Positions 43,611 through 54,820 of a DNA stretch of 64,000 nucleotides are shown one piece after another (positions within the stretch are counted from its first letter, which is position 1; each line of letters starts with the position of its first letter). Source of the stretch: Clostridiaceae bacterium (GTDB lineage Bacteria > Bacillota > Clostridia > DSM-8532); assembly GCA_012521705.1 (NCBI GenBank), contig JAAYLX010000030.1:24730-88729 (forward strand), in the 5' to 3' direction. The translations under genes and the position numbers were made by a program. Under the pieces are notes generated by a model. The model was not told the origin of the DNA, did not search any database, and saw only the letters and a list, made by a program, of their open reading frames with translations.

Positions 43611-44087
43611 TTATTTTATTTTAGACAGCGCCTTGTCCAGCGCACTTTGTTCTTCCTGTGAAAGTTCTTTATCCGGCTTGCCGGATTCAATCCTTTTTGT
43701 ATACACATAAGAATTTTCCCTTGTATAAATGCCTGTAAGGACGAAACCATTTTTCCTGTCATTTAGGGCAGCAATTGAAAAACTCATATTGTTTCCTACA
43801 TCTTTGAATGCATTATAACATTCAATTCCAACATTCTTCAGGCAACTTTCCATCTTGTTTTCAAGGGTTTCCACCCGGGTTTCTATATTGCCTTTTATGT
43901 TTTTCTTAAGGGCATCAAGCTCCCTGAAATATTCAATCATTAAATCTTCTGTATTCTCATTGCTGAGCCCTATAATTAGTTTCTTGTATTTCTTTATTAT
44001 ACCACTTAATCTGATGTTTCCAATCAAACTCAGCAAAAGTCCTAATCCGGCCACACCATAGACTATGTAATCTAAGTAGTTCTCCAT
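43611..44087 (-). CDS. DUF4446 family membrane-anchored protein
   Basis: The 158-residue protein has one N-terminal helix (YIVYGVAGLGLLLSLIGNI). A coiled-coil-prone region follows (FRELDALKKNIKGNIETRVETLE, about residues 58-90), then a compact C-terminal domain (MSFSIAALNDRKNGFVLTGI with YVYTKRIESGKPDKELSQEE). This is the DUF4446 pattern, usually found next to parB in Clostridia. The ATG at 44087 has GGAGGAATT. The constant link with parAB suggests a chromosome or sporulation related role, but none is established. Confidence 0.85.
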   Translation of the reverse strand: MENYLDYIVYGVAGLGLLLSLIGNIRLSGIIKKYKKLIIGLSNENTEDLMIEYFRELDALKKNIKGNIETRVETLENKMESCLKNVGIECYNAFKDVGNNMSFSIAALNDRKNGFVLTGIYTRENSYVYTKRIESGKPDKELSQEEQSALDKALSKIK

Positions 44088-44225
44088 AATTCCTCCGAAG
44101 TTCAAAAAATTTTGGTTTATTAGTCTGAGCGTTTATTTTTGCTTTTAATCAATTTTAGCTTTTAACAATGATATTATATTACTATCATTAAAAAAATCAA
44201 TTCAGAGTCAAAATAGAGCCATGGT

Positions 44226-45074
44226 TTATTTTCCATAATTTAATAAAATTTCTATTATTCTTTCAAACTCATCTTTTGAGTAATATTCAAATACTATTTT
44301 ACCTTTATTCCTTCCTTTTATCAGGTTTACCTTGGTACCATAGATGGACTTGAGTTTTTCTTCAAGATCCGATACCTCTATATTTTCTTTTCGGGTCACT
44401 TTATTTTTATTCTTCTTTTTTTGTTCTCCGGCAGCAAGAATTTCAGCCTCTCTGACATTGAGATTCTTTGCAACTATCTTTTCAGCTATTTCTTTTTGTC
44501 TTTCCGGATCTTCTATTGTAACAAGTGTCCGCGCATGGCCGCTTGTTAATTTTCCTTCCTTTAACATCTCCTTGATTTCTTCGGCAAGGGACAGAAGCCT
44601 TACTGAGTTTGCAACTGCGGCACGGCTCTTTCCAACAACTTTACCTACTTCTTCCTGGGTCATGTTGAACTCTTCAATTAATTTTGAAAAAGCCTCCGCC
44701 TCTTCTATAGGATTCAGATCTTCTCTTTGAAGATTCTCAATCAATGCAATTTCAAGTAACTCACGTGGAGTGAAGTTCTTTACAATTACCGGCACTGTTT
44801 TAAGATTTGCCAGTTTTGAAGCTCTCCATCTTCTTTCACCGGCAACAATAATATATCTGTTATCCTCTTTGCGAACTATTATCGGCTGAACTACTCCGTG
44901 TTCCTTTATGGATTCAGCAAGGTTTTTAAGCTTTTCTTCATCAAATGTTTTTCTGGGCTGATCCTTGTTAGGTTCTACCTCGTTTATTTTTACTTCAATT
45001 ACATTATTCTTTTCTTCCAATGAGCTCGCAGAACTTAAAAGTGCATCCAGCCCTTTACCTAACCCTTTTCTCAT
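44226..45074 (-). CDS. parB: Chromosome partitioning protein ParB (Spo0J)
   Basis: The 282-residue CTP-dependent clamp loads at parS sites and organises the origin region. The N-terminal domain has the CTP-binding motifs HGVVQPIIV, VAGERRWRASKLA (about residue 78) and ENLQREDLNPIEEAEA. The helix-turn-helix MTQEEVGKVVGKSRAAVANS (about 134-153) binds parS, and a short C-terminal dimer domain ends the protein. It directly abuts parA. Two perfect parS sites lie 850-1300 bases upstream. Confidence 0.94.
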   Translation of the reverse strand: MRKGLGKGLDALLSSASSLEEKNNVIEVKINEVEPNKDQPRKTFDEEKLKNLAESIKEHGVVQPIIVRKEDNRYIIVAGERRWRASKLANLKTVPVIVKNFTPRELLEIALIENLQREDLNPIEEAEAFSKLIEEFNMTQEEVGKVVGKSRAAVANSVRLLSLAEEIKEMLKEGKLTSGHARTLVTIEDPERQKEIAEKIVAKNLNVREAEILAAGEQKKKNKNKVTRKENIEVSDLEEKLKSIYGTKVNLIKGRNKGKIVFEYYSKDEFERIIEILLNYGK

Positions 45075-45845
45075 TTATATTTCCTCCGAACATACAATAA
45101 CTTCCTCTGCAAGATCCATGTAGCATTCAGAACCTTTGGATTTGGCATCATAAAGAATGATGGGCAAACCAAAACTGGGTGCCTCGCTCAATCTTACATT
45201 TCTCGGTATTATTGTTCTGTAAACTTTATTTCCGAAATACTTTTTAACCTCTTCCACCACTTGTATGGAAAGATTTGTTCTGGCATCAAACATCGTCAGG
45301 ACAACACCTTCTACCCGTAAGGACGGATTTAAGTGCCTTTGTATCATTTTGACCGTACTCATTAGTTGGCTTAAGCCTTCAAGGGCATAATATTCGCACT
45401 GAATTGGAACGAGTATAGTATTGGCTGCTGTCAGAGAGTTGACGGTAAGTAGCCCCAGGGATGGAGGACAATCTATAATGATGAAATCAAACTTATCCTT
45501 TACATCTTCCAAAGCAAATTTTAATCTCGTTTCACGGGAGAGGACTGATACAAGTTCGACTTCAGCTCCTGCAAGATTAATGTTTGAAGGTGAAAGATAT
45601 AGACCTTCAATCATGGTTTTTACCATTGTATCTTCAATGGGAGTTTCATTGATGATTACATCATATATTGAACCTTTGACTGAGTTTTTGTCCACACCAA
45701 GACCACTTGTTGTATTCCCCTGTGGGTCAATATCTATAACTAAAACTTTTTTGCCTTTAACTGCAATGCATGCACTTAAATTTACAGCCGTAGTAGTTTT
45801 CCCGACCCCGCCTTTTTGGTTTGCAACAGCAATGATCTTAGCCAT
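45075..45845 (-). CDS. parA: Chromosome partitioning ATPase ParA (Soj)
   Basis: The 256-residue ParA/MinD-family ATPase begins MAKIIAVANQKGGVGKTTTA with the deviant Walker A KGGVGKTT (about residue 11). It has VLVIDIDPQGNTTSGLG, IIDCPPSLGLLTVNSL and the C-terminal VYRTIIPRNVRLSEAPSFG. GAGGTGTCCT fixes the ATG at 45845; the longer frame to 45881 is not used. With ParB it segregates origins, and in Bacillus it also modulates DnaA. The nearby dnaA and oriC fit that. Confidence 0.95.
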   Translation of the reverse strand: MAKIIAVANQKGGVGKTTTAVNLSACIAVKGKKVLVIDIDPQGNTTSGLGVDKNSVKGSIYDVIINETPIEDTMVKTMIEGLYLSPSNINLAGAEVELVSVLSRETRLKFALEDVKDKFDFIIIDCPPSLGLLTVNSLTAANTILVPIQCEYYALEGLSQLMSTVKMIQRHLNPSLRVEGVVLTMFDARTNLSIQVVEEVKKYFGNKVYRTIIPRNVRLSEAPSFGLPIILYDAKSKGSECYMDLAEEVIVCSEEI

Positions 45846-45925
45846 AGGACACCTCAAAAATATATTTATTATACAGTTCAAATGAACAATTCATATTATA
45901 ACATAAATCTTCCTTTTGTTAATAA

Positions 45926-45941
45926 TGTTTCACGTGAAACA
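45926..45941. promoter_or_regulatory. parS centromere site 1
   Basis: TGTTTCACGTGAAACA is a perfect match to the Bacillus parS consensus bound by Spo0J. It is fully palindromic and lies 80 bases upstream of parA. Confidence 0.97.
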
Positions 45942-46365
45942 TCCGATTTATTATCTACTGTATTTGTCTGTATGACAGGTCTTTATCTTAAAGTGAAATT
46001 ACTCTTAAATTATATCCTGTTATAAAAGTATGAGATAAATTTTCAATAATAGTTATGAACTTCTATTTGCAACCTTAGTGGTAGTCGCTTCAATTGTGAG
46101 GTCTGATTTTATAATACATTTATGTTCTATGGGTTCCTTTAATTAATGCATATTAAAATTATCGATATAATTAATTAACTGACTTTTGATACAGTGGAAC
46201 TATCAAGTAATGACTCCTTCACTATTCAGATTTAGAACGGCAAATATAGTAACGTAAAACTTAGCAAAAATTTGAAATGAGTTATCCAAGATAATACAAG
46301 TTAATTAAGTTATTCATAACAGCGCACAATTTCAATCTAATATTAATTCGACTAATTAATAAGAA

Positions 46366-46381
46366 TGTTTCACGTGAAACA
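46366..46381. promoter_or_regulatory. parS centromere site 2
   Basis: A second exact copy of TGTTTCACGTGAAACA lies 440 bases from the first, between parA and gyrB. Confidence 0.97.
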
Positions 46382-46482
46382 ATCATTGATCTAAAGAATG
46401 ATATCTGAAAATAGGTATTGTTCGCCAATTCCAAATATTAATTCCAACGAATTAAGTCAACCAACAATAAATATATATAATC

Positions 46483-46508
46483 AAAAAGGGAAGTCTAAAC
46501 GACTCCCC
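46483..46508 (-). terminator. Terminator of gyrB
   Basis: On the minus strand GGGGAGTC and GACTTCCC pair around a five-base loop, followed by TTTTTGATT, 27 bases past the gyrB stop. Confidence 0.82.
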
Positions 46509-46534
46509 TCGATTCTTTGAAATTATAGTATTAT

Positions 46535-48740
<2,206 letters not shown>

Positions 48741-48779
48741 AATATCACCAGACAATTTTATTCTAAATTAAAAAAAGAA

Positions 48780-49895
48780 TCAACTTTCATAAAAAACTTT
48801 TCCATTTTCTACATAAAATCTTCTTATTTTCCTGTTATCCATATTGCTGAATGCCAGTGCATCAGTTGTAGTTATCATTGTCTGAACATCATATAGTCCG
48901 TTTAAGAGGTACTCCTGTCTTGAAAGATCAAGCTCTGACATTACATCGTCCAATAGAAGAACAGGCTTTTCATTTTTAACTTCCTTAATATAATAAAGTT
49001 GAGAAATTATTAGAGACAATGCCAACGTTCTTTGCTGGCCCTGGGAACAGTAATGACGTGAATTCATACCGTTCAACAGAATTTCAAAATCATCTCTGTG
49101 GGGTCCATAAAGGCACTGGCAAAGTCTAAATTCTTTCTCAATCCCCTCATTGAGCTTTTTTCTAAGCTGATTCTCAAAGTATTTTTCGTCAGAGTTTTCA
49201 CTGCATTCACAAAAGGTGTTATATATTAAAAGTGAGGTTTCTTTCCCTGAAGTAATTTTCTTAATCTCTTCATTCATGTGCCTGTTAAGTTTATGAAGAG
49301 TTTCATTTCTGAGAGCGGCAATTTTCCCTCCAAGAACTGATATTCTTTCATTCCATACGGGAATTACTTCATCAAATTTTCTGTCTTCCCTGCCCCTTCT
49401 TAATGCTACAGATTTATTTTTTATAAGCTTATTGTATTGCTGAAGATAGAAAAGATATTTTCTGTCGGTCTGGCATAACAATATGTCCAAAAACTTTCTT
49501 CTAAGCTGCGGAGATCCTTTTACAATTTCAAGAGTTTCTGGTGAAAACATGATTATATTGAAAGTTCCCAGAATATCTGAAATCTTGTCTCTTTTTACGC
49601 CGTTTACTTCAATAAATCTTCCCTTACCCTTAGAGTGCCTTATAAGAATACTGTTTTCTCTCTCGTCTGTAAGTGCGGAAAGCTTTATTTCGAAGGACAG
49701 TTTTCCGTATTGGATCAGATCCTGATAATTGTTTGTTCTGTAGGATTTACCCGTAGCTGCAATGTAGAGTGCCTCCAAAATATTTGTCTTTCCCTGGGCG
49801 TTGTTGCCATATAGAATGTTGATGCCTTCACCAAAATCTATAACCTGACATTCATAGTTTCTGAAATTTCGGACCATCAGTTGCTTTACGGTCAC
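48780..49895 (-). CDS. recF: DNA replication and repair protein RecF
   Basis: The 371-residue SMC-like ATPase helps load RecA at gaps. Visible parts are FGEGINILYGNNAQGKTNILEAL (Walker A about residue 30, in pieces), MFSPETLEIVKGSPQLRR, the signature CSQGQQRTLALSLIISQL (about 295) and VLLLDDVMSELD (Walker B about 325). Its start overlaps yaaA by four bases in the conserved dnaN-yaaA-recF block. Confidence 0.96.
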   Translation of the reverse strand: MTVKQLMVRNFRNYECQVIDFGEGINILYGNNAQGKTNILEALYIAATGKSYRTNNYQDLIQYGKLSFEIKLSALTDERENSILIRHSKGKGRFIEVNGVKRDKISDILGTFNIIMFSPETLEIVKGSPQLRRKFLDILLCQTDRKYLFYLQQYNKLIKNKSVALRRGREDRKFDEVIPVWNERISVLGGKIAALRNETLHKLNRHMNEEIKKITSGKETSLLIYNTFCECSENSDEKYFENQLRKKLNEGIEKEFRLCQCLYGPHRDDFEILLNGMNSRHYCSQGQQRTLALSLIISQLYYIKEVKNEKPVLLLDDVMSELDLSRQEYLLNGLYDVQTMITTTDALAFSNMDNRKIRRFYVENGKVFYES

Positions 49896-50116
49896 AATTT
49901 TTCACCATCTTGAATAATTTTAAAAAGCCGGGCGTTAATATCAACTATATCTCCATCTCTTAACTTCCTGCCGCGGCGATTTTCTTCTTCTCCGTTAACC
50001 AATATCCTGTTATTGGACAGAAAATATTTTTCCTCCCCGCCGGTTCCGACTATATTTGCATATTTTAAAAACTGGCCCAACTTAATAAATTCGGTATTAA
50101 TTTTTACTGTTTCCAT
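49892..50116 (-). CDS. yaaA: S4-domain RNA-binding protein YaaA
   Basis: The 74-residue protein is a single S4 domain: FIKLGQFLKYANIVGTGGEE, then LSNNRILVNGEEENRRGRKL and DGDIV. The gene always sits between dnaN and recF in Firmicutes. AGAGGTTT supports the ATG at 50116 over the longer frame. It probably binds structured RNA such as rRNA. Confidence 0.92.
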   Translation of the reverse strand: METVKINTEFIKLGQFLKYANIVGTGGEEKYFLSNNRILVNGEEENRRGRKLRDGDIVDINARLFKIIQDGEKL

Positions 50117-50162
50117 ATAAACCTCTGCTTGCCTCAAAAACTGACAAAAGTATTATACCCGA

Positions 50163-51260
50163 TTATTTTGCCAGTCTTACAGGCAATACAAGATACAAAT
50201 ATCTGTCATGGTCTACTGCTGTAATAATGCATGGCCCGATTGATGAACTGAAAGAAACTTTTACTTTTTCATCACTTATTGTCTTTAATGCATCTATAAG
50301 ATAACGGGGATTAAAGCCTATAACCATGTCAGAACCCTTGTTTTCAATTTTCAGAGTATCTTTTGAAACACCGATATCTGTTGCAGAAGATACAACAAGG
50401 TTATCATCCCCTATTTGAAGTCTGACAGGATATCTTTTTTCATCGGTTGAGATAAGGGAAGCTCTCTCCAGTCCTTCAATGAAGTCTTTAGTATTTATTT
50501 CTATAACTGTTTCAAACTGGGTAGGTATATAGCTCTTGTAATTCATGAACTCTCCGTCCAGAACATTTGAAACAATTCTGCAGTTTTTAAGGTCAAAGGA
50601 TACCGTATTGCCTGAAAGAGAAATTGTTACAGGATCCTCTGAAGAATCCAGTATTCTGAGGATTTCATTCATATTCTTTCCAGGTATGATAACTTTAAAC
50701 TCGGCATCGTCTTTTATAACTGCATGACATACAGCCATTCTGAACCCGTCAAGGGCGACCATTTTCATAATACCGTTATCAACCTGGATGAGGGACCCGG
50801 TCATTATCTTTCTGTTTTCGTCATTACCGACTGAGAAAATAGTTTTTCTTATTAAGTCCTTTAATGTGGCCTGAGCCATTGTAATTTTTATATTGTTACT
50901 GCTTTCGGGAATCAATGGATAGTTGGATCCGTCAATTCCTCTGATTTCAAAATAAGAATTTATGCATTCAATTCTTACTTTGCTGTCATCAAAAACTTCT
51001 ATAGAAACGGGAGCTTCAGGAAGACTTCTTATTATATCCCCTATAATGCGGCCGTTAATTACAACTGAACCCTTTTCCAGAATATCTGCGTCAACAGTAT
51101 ACTGGATTCCGAGATCGAAACTGTTTCCAATGAGAGTTAATTTTTCCCCGGCTTCAATATAGATACCTTCAAGTATTGGAGTTGTCGCTTTTGGCATTAC
51201 CGCCTTCTGAACTATATTGATTGCATCAAGAAGGGTTTGTTTAAGAACTATGACTTTCAT
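50163..51260 (-). CDS. dnaN: DNA polymerase III beta subunit (sliding clamp)
   Basis: The 365-residue clamp has three similar domains: KQTLLDAINIVQKAVMPKAT at the start, IKITMAQATLKDLIRKTIFSV near residue 128, and IEINTKDFIEGLERASLIS near 253. The C-terminus reads PCIITAVDHDRYLYLVLPVRL. It holds the polymerase on DNA and binds clamp peptides such as the one in DinB. It lies across the presumed oriC from dnaA. GGAGATAAAAAG precedes the ATG. Confidence 0.97.
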   Translation of the reverse strand: MKVIVLKQTLLDAINIVQKAVMPKATTPILEGIYIEAGEKLTLIGNSFDLGIQYTVDADILEKGSVVINGRIIGDIIRSLPEAPVSIEVFDDSKVRIECINSYFEIRGIDGSNYPLIPESSNNIKITMAQATLKDLIRKTIFSVGNDENRKIMTGSLIQVDNGIMKMVALDGFRMAVCHAVIKDDAEFKVIIPGKNMNEILRILDSSEDPVTISLSGNTVSFDLKNCRIVSNVLDGEFMNYKSYIPTQFETVIEINTKDFIEGLERASLISTDEKRYPVRLQIGDDNLVVSSATDIGVSKDTLKIENKGSDMVIGFNPRYLIDALKTISDEKVKVSFSSSIGPCIITAVDHDRYLYLVLPVRLAK

Positions 51261-51488
51261 CTTTTTATCTCCTCGGTTTCTTATTATTTATTTAAGTTAT
51301 CAGTAATAATAGTAATAAGTCATGTGAATTATGTTGATAACCTTGTCAAAGCAACAAAATTTGTCATTTTTCAGTGTTGAAATTTATGTTGATAAGTTTG
51401 CTTTTTTATTTTTTAATTTGTGAGTTAATTTTCTCAAAAATCTAGTCCACAGTTTTTTTTCCACATATGCACTTTTGCCTGTGGATAT
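51261..51488. other. oriC: Probable chromosomal replication origin (oriC) with a DnaA-box cluster
   Basis: The dnaA-dnaN gap holds two exact DnaA boxes TTATCAACA (minus strand, 51332-51340 and 51387-51395). Near-matches lie at 51443-51451, 51457-51465 and 51480-51488 (TAGTCCACA, TTTTCCACA, ATATCCACA). A triplet-phased stretch TAATAATAGTAATAAG (51303-51318) resembles DnaA-trios and borders an A/T-rich unwinding-type segment towards dnaN. Gene direction switches at the dnaA-rpmH border, as expected near oriC. A second box cluster upstream of dnaA, as in Bacillus, is not evident. Confidence 0.82.
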
Positions 51489-52823
51489 TTATCTCTTTCC
51501 GGTTATGTTTCTCTTCATTTCAGAAACAGCTCTCCTTAGTTCTGCGCTTGTGTCAATCTGCTCCTGGACTTTGTCACAGGCATGCATAACTGTAGTATGG
51601 TCTCTGTCTCCAAAGACTTGTCCGATTCTTGGGAGAGACATACCGGTAAGTTCGCGGCAAAGGTACATGGCCACCTGTCGTGGGAAAGCAATATCCCTTG
51701 ACCTTTTCTTGGATTTAAGCTGTTCAGGGGTGACATCATAATACCTTGATACTACTTTGATAATATTGGTATGGTCAATATTGGATACCGAGTAACCGGC
51801 AATAATTTGTTTCAGACATTCCTGCGCAAGATCAAGAGTAATAGGAGCGCCGGTAAGTGAAGCATAAGCTATTACACGGTTCAATGCTCCTTCCAGCTCA
51901 CGGATGTTGGATTCTATATTATTTGCAATGTATTCCAGGACATCGTTTGGTATATCGTATCTCTCAAGTTGTGATTTTTTCCTGAGGATGGCAATTCTTG
52001 TCTCGGTGTCAGGAGCCTGTATGTCAGCAATTAAGCCCCATTCAAACCTGGATCTTAATCTCTCTTCCAGGGTAAGGATTTCTTTGGGGGGCTTGTCGCT
52101 TGAAATAACAATCTGTTTATTGGATTCATACAAAGAGTTGAAGGTATGGAAAAACTCTTCCTGGGTTCTGTCCTTACCTCCTATAAACTGAATATCATCT
52201 ATCAACAGTACATCTATATTCCTGTATTTGTTGCGGAACTCCTCGTTTTTGTCGTCCCTGATGGCGTTGATGAGCTCATTTGTAAACTTTTCTGAAGAAG
52301 TATAAAGGACCCTCATGTTTGAGTTCTGCTCAAGTACATAATGTCCCACAGCGTGCATAAGATGTGTTTTACCAAGACCCACTCCTCCGTAGATAAACAG
52401 CGGATTGTATGCCGCAGCAGGAGCTTCGGCAACTGCTAAAGCGGCTGCATGGGCCAATTGATTTCCACTGCCTTTTACGAAAGTGCTGAATGTATATTTA
52501 GGATTTAATATAGACATTACAGGAGATGAGTCGTTACTTGTTTTGGACTCCTGTGAGGGAACCACGTTTTCTGAAGATTTTATGCATAATTCCACATCAA
52601 GATCTCTGTGGGTCACAATTCTGAAAGCATTCTTGATAAGATCCTTATACCTTGATTTGATAATACCAAGATTAAATTCCGACGGAACTTCCAAAACTAC
52701 GCTATTATTGTCATAAGAAACAGGAATGATAGGTTCAATCCAAGTACTGAAACTGACGCTGGTCATTTCTCCTTCCAATAAACGCATTACATCATTCCAG
52801 ATTTCTTTTAGTCCAGATCCCAT
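51489..52823 (-). CDS. dnaA: Chromosomal replication initiator protein DnaA
   Basis: The 444-residue initiator has the usual four domains. Domain I is IWNDVMRLLEGEMTSVSFST, followed by a short linker. The AAA+ domain has Walker A YGGVGLGKTHLMHAVG (about residue 150), Walker B VLLIDDIQFIGGKD and sensor II region RELEGALNRV. The DNA-binding domain IV has the signature GDRDHTTVMHACDKV near residue 405. GGAGGAATTTCTA precedes the ATG at 52823; a further in-frame ATG at 52838 overlaps that site and is not preferred. Confidence 0.97.
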   Translation of the reverse strand: MGSGLKEIWNDVMRLLEGEMTSVSFSTWIEPIIPVSYDNNSVVLEVPSEFNLGIIKSRYKDLIKNAFRIVTHRDLDVELCIKSSENVVPSQESKTSNDSSPVMSILNPKYTFSTFVKGSGNQLAHAAALAVAEAPAAAYNPLFIYGGVGLGKTHLMHAVGHYVLEQNSNMRVLYTSSEKFTNELINAIRDDKNEEFRNKYRNIDVLLIDDIQFIGGKDRTQEEFFHTFNSLYESNKQIVISSDKPPKEILTLEERLRSRFEWGLIADIQAPDTETRIAILRKKSQLERYDIPNDVLEYIANNIESNIRELEGALNRVIAYASLTGAPITLDLAQECLKQIIAGYSVSNIDHTNIIKVVSRYYDVTPEQLKSKKRSRDIAFPRQVAMYLCRELTGMSLPRIGQVFGDRDHTTVMHACDKVQEQIDTSAELRRAVSEMKRNITGKR

Positions 52824-52859
52824 TAGAAATTCCTCCATTTGTATTCTGCCGTATATTTA

Positions 52860-52888
52860 AATATATCAAAATTCATTATCCCTTTCAA
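52860..52888 (-). promoter_or_regulatory. Promoter of dnaA
   Basis: On the minus strand TTGAAA (52883-52888) and TATATT (52860-52865) are separated by 17 bases, 37 bases upstream of the dnaA start. Confidence 0.75.
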
Positions 52889-52909
52889 CATATTCATTGG
52901 TTGTTCTTC

Positions 52910-52939
52910 TTGACTTGATAAGGGTTTGCATTATATAAT
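52910..52939 (+). promoter_or_regulatory. Promoter of rpmH-rnpA
   Basis: TTGACT (52910-52915) and TATAAT (52934-52939) are separated by 18 bases. It is divergent from, and 22 bases away from, the dnaA promoter. Confidence 0.8.
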
Positions 52940-53015
52940 ATTTGCTGATGCTCATTATAGAAAATATTATTAAGGATAATATAATAGTATAATCCTAATG
53001 AACGGAGGTGCTTAA

Positions 53016-53150
53016 ATGCTACGTACCTATCAGCCGAAGAAAAGACAGCGTAAAAAAGAGCACGGCTTCAGAAAAAGAATGAAAACCGCTAATGGCAGAA
53101 AAGTATTAAAAAGAAGAAGATTAAAGGGCAGAAAAACTTTAACTGCATAA
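53016..53150 (+). CDS. rpmH: Ribosomal protein bL34
   Basis: The 44-residue, very basic protein reads [20 protein letters not shown] and ends GRKTLTA, with [14 protein letters not shown] between; this is the standard bL34 sequence. GGAGGTG lies six bases before the ATG. The gene is too short for most frame lists but is unmistakable. It starts the conserved rpmH-rnpA-yidD-yidC-jag-mnmE-mnmG-rsmG-noc series that runs away from dnaA. Confidence 0.98.
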   Translation: MLRTYQPKKRQRKKEHGFRKRMKTANGRKVLKRRRLKGRKTLTA

Positions 53151-53175
53151 GACCAATTATCTTGGTCTTTTCTTC
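53148..53175 (+). terminator. Weak terminator or attenuator between rpmH and rnpA
   Basis: AAGACCAA-TTATC-TTGGTCTT is followed by TTCTTCTTT. It starts at the rpmH stop. Partial termination here would make more bL34 mRNA than RNase P protein mRNA. Confidence 0.6.
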
Positions 53176-53209
53176 TTTATGCAAGTAATCACTTTATGAA
53201 AGAATTCAA

Positions 53210-53557
53210 ATGAGTAAATGGTCTGTATTAAAAAAGAACAAAGAATTTCACCGGGTTTATAGCAAAGGAAAGTACTCAGCTTCGGCTTTCTTGGTAGTTT
53301 ATGCCCTGCCCAACCATTTAGGAACGGTAAGAACAGGAATCACAACGAGCAAAAAAATTGGGAATGCAGTTCTTCGAAACAGAATGAGACGTTTGATCAG
53401 GGAAAATATAAGAATGATAAAAGATCAGATAAAGAGCGGGCAGGATATAGTTGTTGTCGCGAGAAAGTCAGATCCGGCAGCTTCATTTGACAGTATAGGA
53501 AAAGAACTAAGATATTTGTTTCATAAACTGGATTTATTGGACAAGGAAGAGCCATGA
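53210..53557 (+). CDS. rnpA: Ribonuclease P protein component
   Basis: The 115-residue basic protein binds RNase P RNA and helps cleave tRNA 5' leaders. It shows [18 protein letters not shown], the family signature [18 protein letters not shown] (about residue 50) and [13 protein letters not shown]. It overlaps yidD by four bases. ATG at 53210 is preceded by AAAGAATTC, a modest site. Confidence 0.96.
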   Translation: MSKWSVLKKNKEFHRVYSKGKYSASAFLVVYALPNHLGTVRTGITTSKKIGNAVLRNRMRRLIRENIRMIKDQIKSGQDIVVVARKSDPAASFDSIGKELRYLFHKLDLLDKEEP

Positions 53558-53766
53558 AAACAATACTTTTATCACTCATACGGTTTTACAGGAAGTTCAT
53601 CTCACCTCTTAAAGGCAGAGCCACATGCAGGTTTTATCCGACTTGTTCGCAGTACGCATTGGAAGCAGTTTCACGTTATGGTGCATTAAAGGGTGGATTT
53701 CTGACAGTAAAAAGGCTTTTGAAGTGTCATCCGTTTCATCCAGGTGGCTATGATCCAGTGAATTAA
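53554..53766 (+). CDS. yidD: Membrane protein insertion efficiency factor YidD
   Basis: The 70-residue protein has the YidD pattern [39 protein letters not shown] and the end [17 protein letters not shown]. Three conserved cysteines are present. It helps YidC insert membrane proteins. It starts with ATGA overlap at the rnpA stop. Confidence 0.96.
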   Translation: MKTILLSLIRFYRKFISPLKGRATCRFYPTCSQYALEAVSRYGALKGGFLTVKRLLKCHPFHPGGYDPVN

Positions 53767-53785
53767 CTATCCGGAGGAAAAATTT

Positions 53786-54820
53786 ATGCAGGGACTTTTG
53801 AGTGCCATAGGTGTTTTGTTTGGAAAGCTAATGTATTTTATCTATAATACAGTTGGCCTCCATAATTATGCACTTTCACTTGTTTTATTCACATTGGTTT
53901 ACAAAATCATTCTCCTGCCTCTTTCAGTTAAGCAAATGAAGGCATCCCAAAAAATGCAGGAGATTCAGCCCGATCTTCAGAGAATCCAGGCAAGATACAA
54001 AAATGATAAAGAAAAACTGCAGGAAGAGACTTTGAAGTTATATCAGGAAAAAGGATACAATCCTTCATCAGGTTGTCTTCCGCTTCTGATACAGCTTCCA
54101 ATTATTCTGGCTCTCTTTTATGTTATAAGAATGCCAATGTCCTATATGCTGGAAATTCCTGCAAAGGCAATAGGCGAAATGACTGTTGTATCAGTTGAGA
54201 GCAATTATTTATCATATGATAAAGTAGGAAAAGAAACATACGACGAGATTAAGGACAATCCTATTGAAGTATACAAAAAGTTCACTCAGAGAGATTCCTA
54301 CTTTGAAATTAAAGTTCTGGACACTATAAGAAATCATCCCGAACTGATTGAGGAAAACAAAACTCTGTCAGAGGATAATAAAGACGTATTAAGAGATTTT
54401 GATTTAAGAGTGTTCAAGATATTTAACCTTGGTGTTCCGCCCACGGTGGATCCCAAAACCATTATCCAGGAACCCGGAACTCATCTGCCATCATTGGTTC
54501 TTGTGGGCCTTGCAGTATTAACAACATTTGCAACAACCAAAATGATGATGCCGGCGCCTCCTGCGCCTGAGGGCAAAGACAAAAAAGGTGCGAATAATGC
54601 TGGCTGTGCTGGAAACAGTATGCTGTGGGTAAGCCCTCTTATGACATTATGGATATGTCTTTCCACCCCCAGTGGTTTGTCTATGTACTGGATAATCAAT
54701 AATATTTTCTCCTACGTGCAGCAAAAATTTATGAAAGTATTTATGGATAAGGATAAAAAAGAAGGCAAGGAGGATGTTGGTGTTGTTAAGGTCGATAGTG
54801 AAAGAAGCAAAAAGCGTTGA
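53786..54820 (+). CDS. yidC: Membrane protein insertase YidC
   Basis: The 344-residue insertase has a first helix near the N-terminus. The core YidC/Oxa1 domain starts at HNYALSLVLFTLVYKIILLP, with the hydrophilic-groove Lys region PLSVKQMKASQKMQEIQPDL. Cytosolic loop C1 carries GCLPLLIQLPIILALFYV. A longer than usual insert (about residues 130-230, charged) follows before the last three helices (PSLVLVGLAVLTTFA and LSMYWIINNIFSYVQQ). It lacks a lipobox, unlike some Bacillus paralogues. GGAGG precedes the ATG. Confidence 0.94.
   Translation: MQGLLSAIGVLFGKLMYFIYNTVGLHNYALSLVLFTLVYKIILLPLSVKQMKASQKMQEIQPDLQRIQARYKNDKEKLQEETLKLYQEKGYNPSSGCLPLLIQLPIILALFYVIRMPMSYMLEIPAKAIGEMTVVSVESNYLSYDKVGKETYDEIKDNPIEVYKKFTQRDSYFEIKVLDTIRNHPELIEENKTLSEDNKDVLRDFDLRVFKIFNLGVPPTVDPKTIIQEPGTHLPSLVLVGLAVLTTFATTKMMMPAPPAPEGKDKKGANNAGCAGNSMLWVSPLMTLWICLSTPSGLSMYWIINNIFSYVQQKFMKVFMDKDKKEGKEDVGVVKVDSERSKKR

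Larger units (their letters stand above)
45846..46534. other. Gene-free region between parA and gyrB holding two parS sites
   Basis: About 690 bases without any credible gene, very A/T-rich and on both strands dense in stops. It contains two perfect 16-base parS sites and, at the gyrB end, a terminator. I see no promoter pair that I would assign with confidence and no other repeat. Confidence 0.75.

Noticed and set aside
53671..53686. parS-like sequence in yidD (GTTTCACGTTATGG)
   Set aside because: Only one half of the palindrome matches; the other half is coding sequence for the conserved YidD motif.
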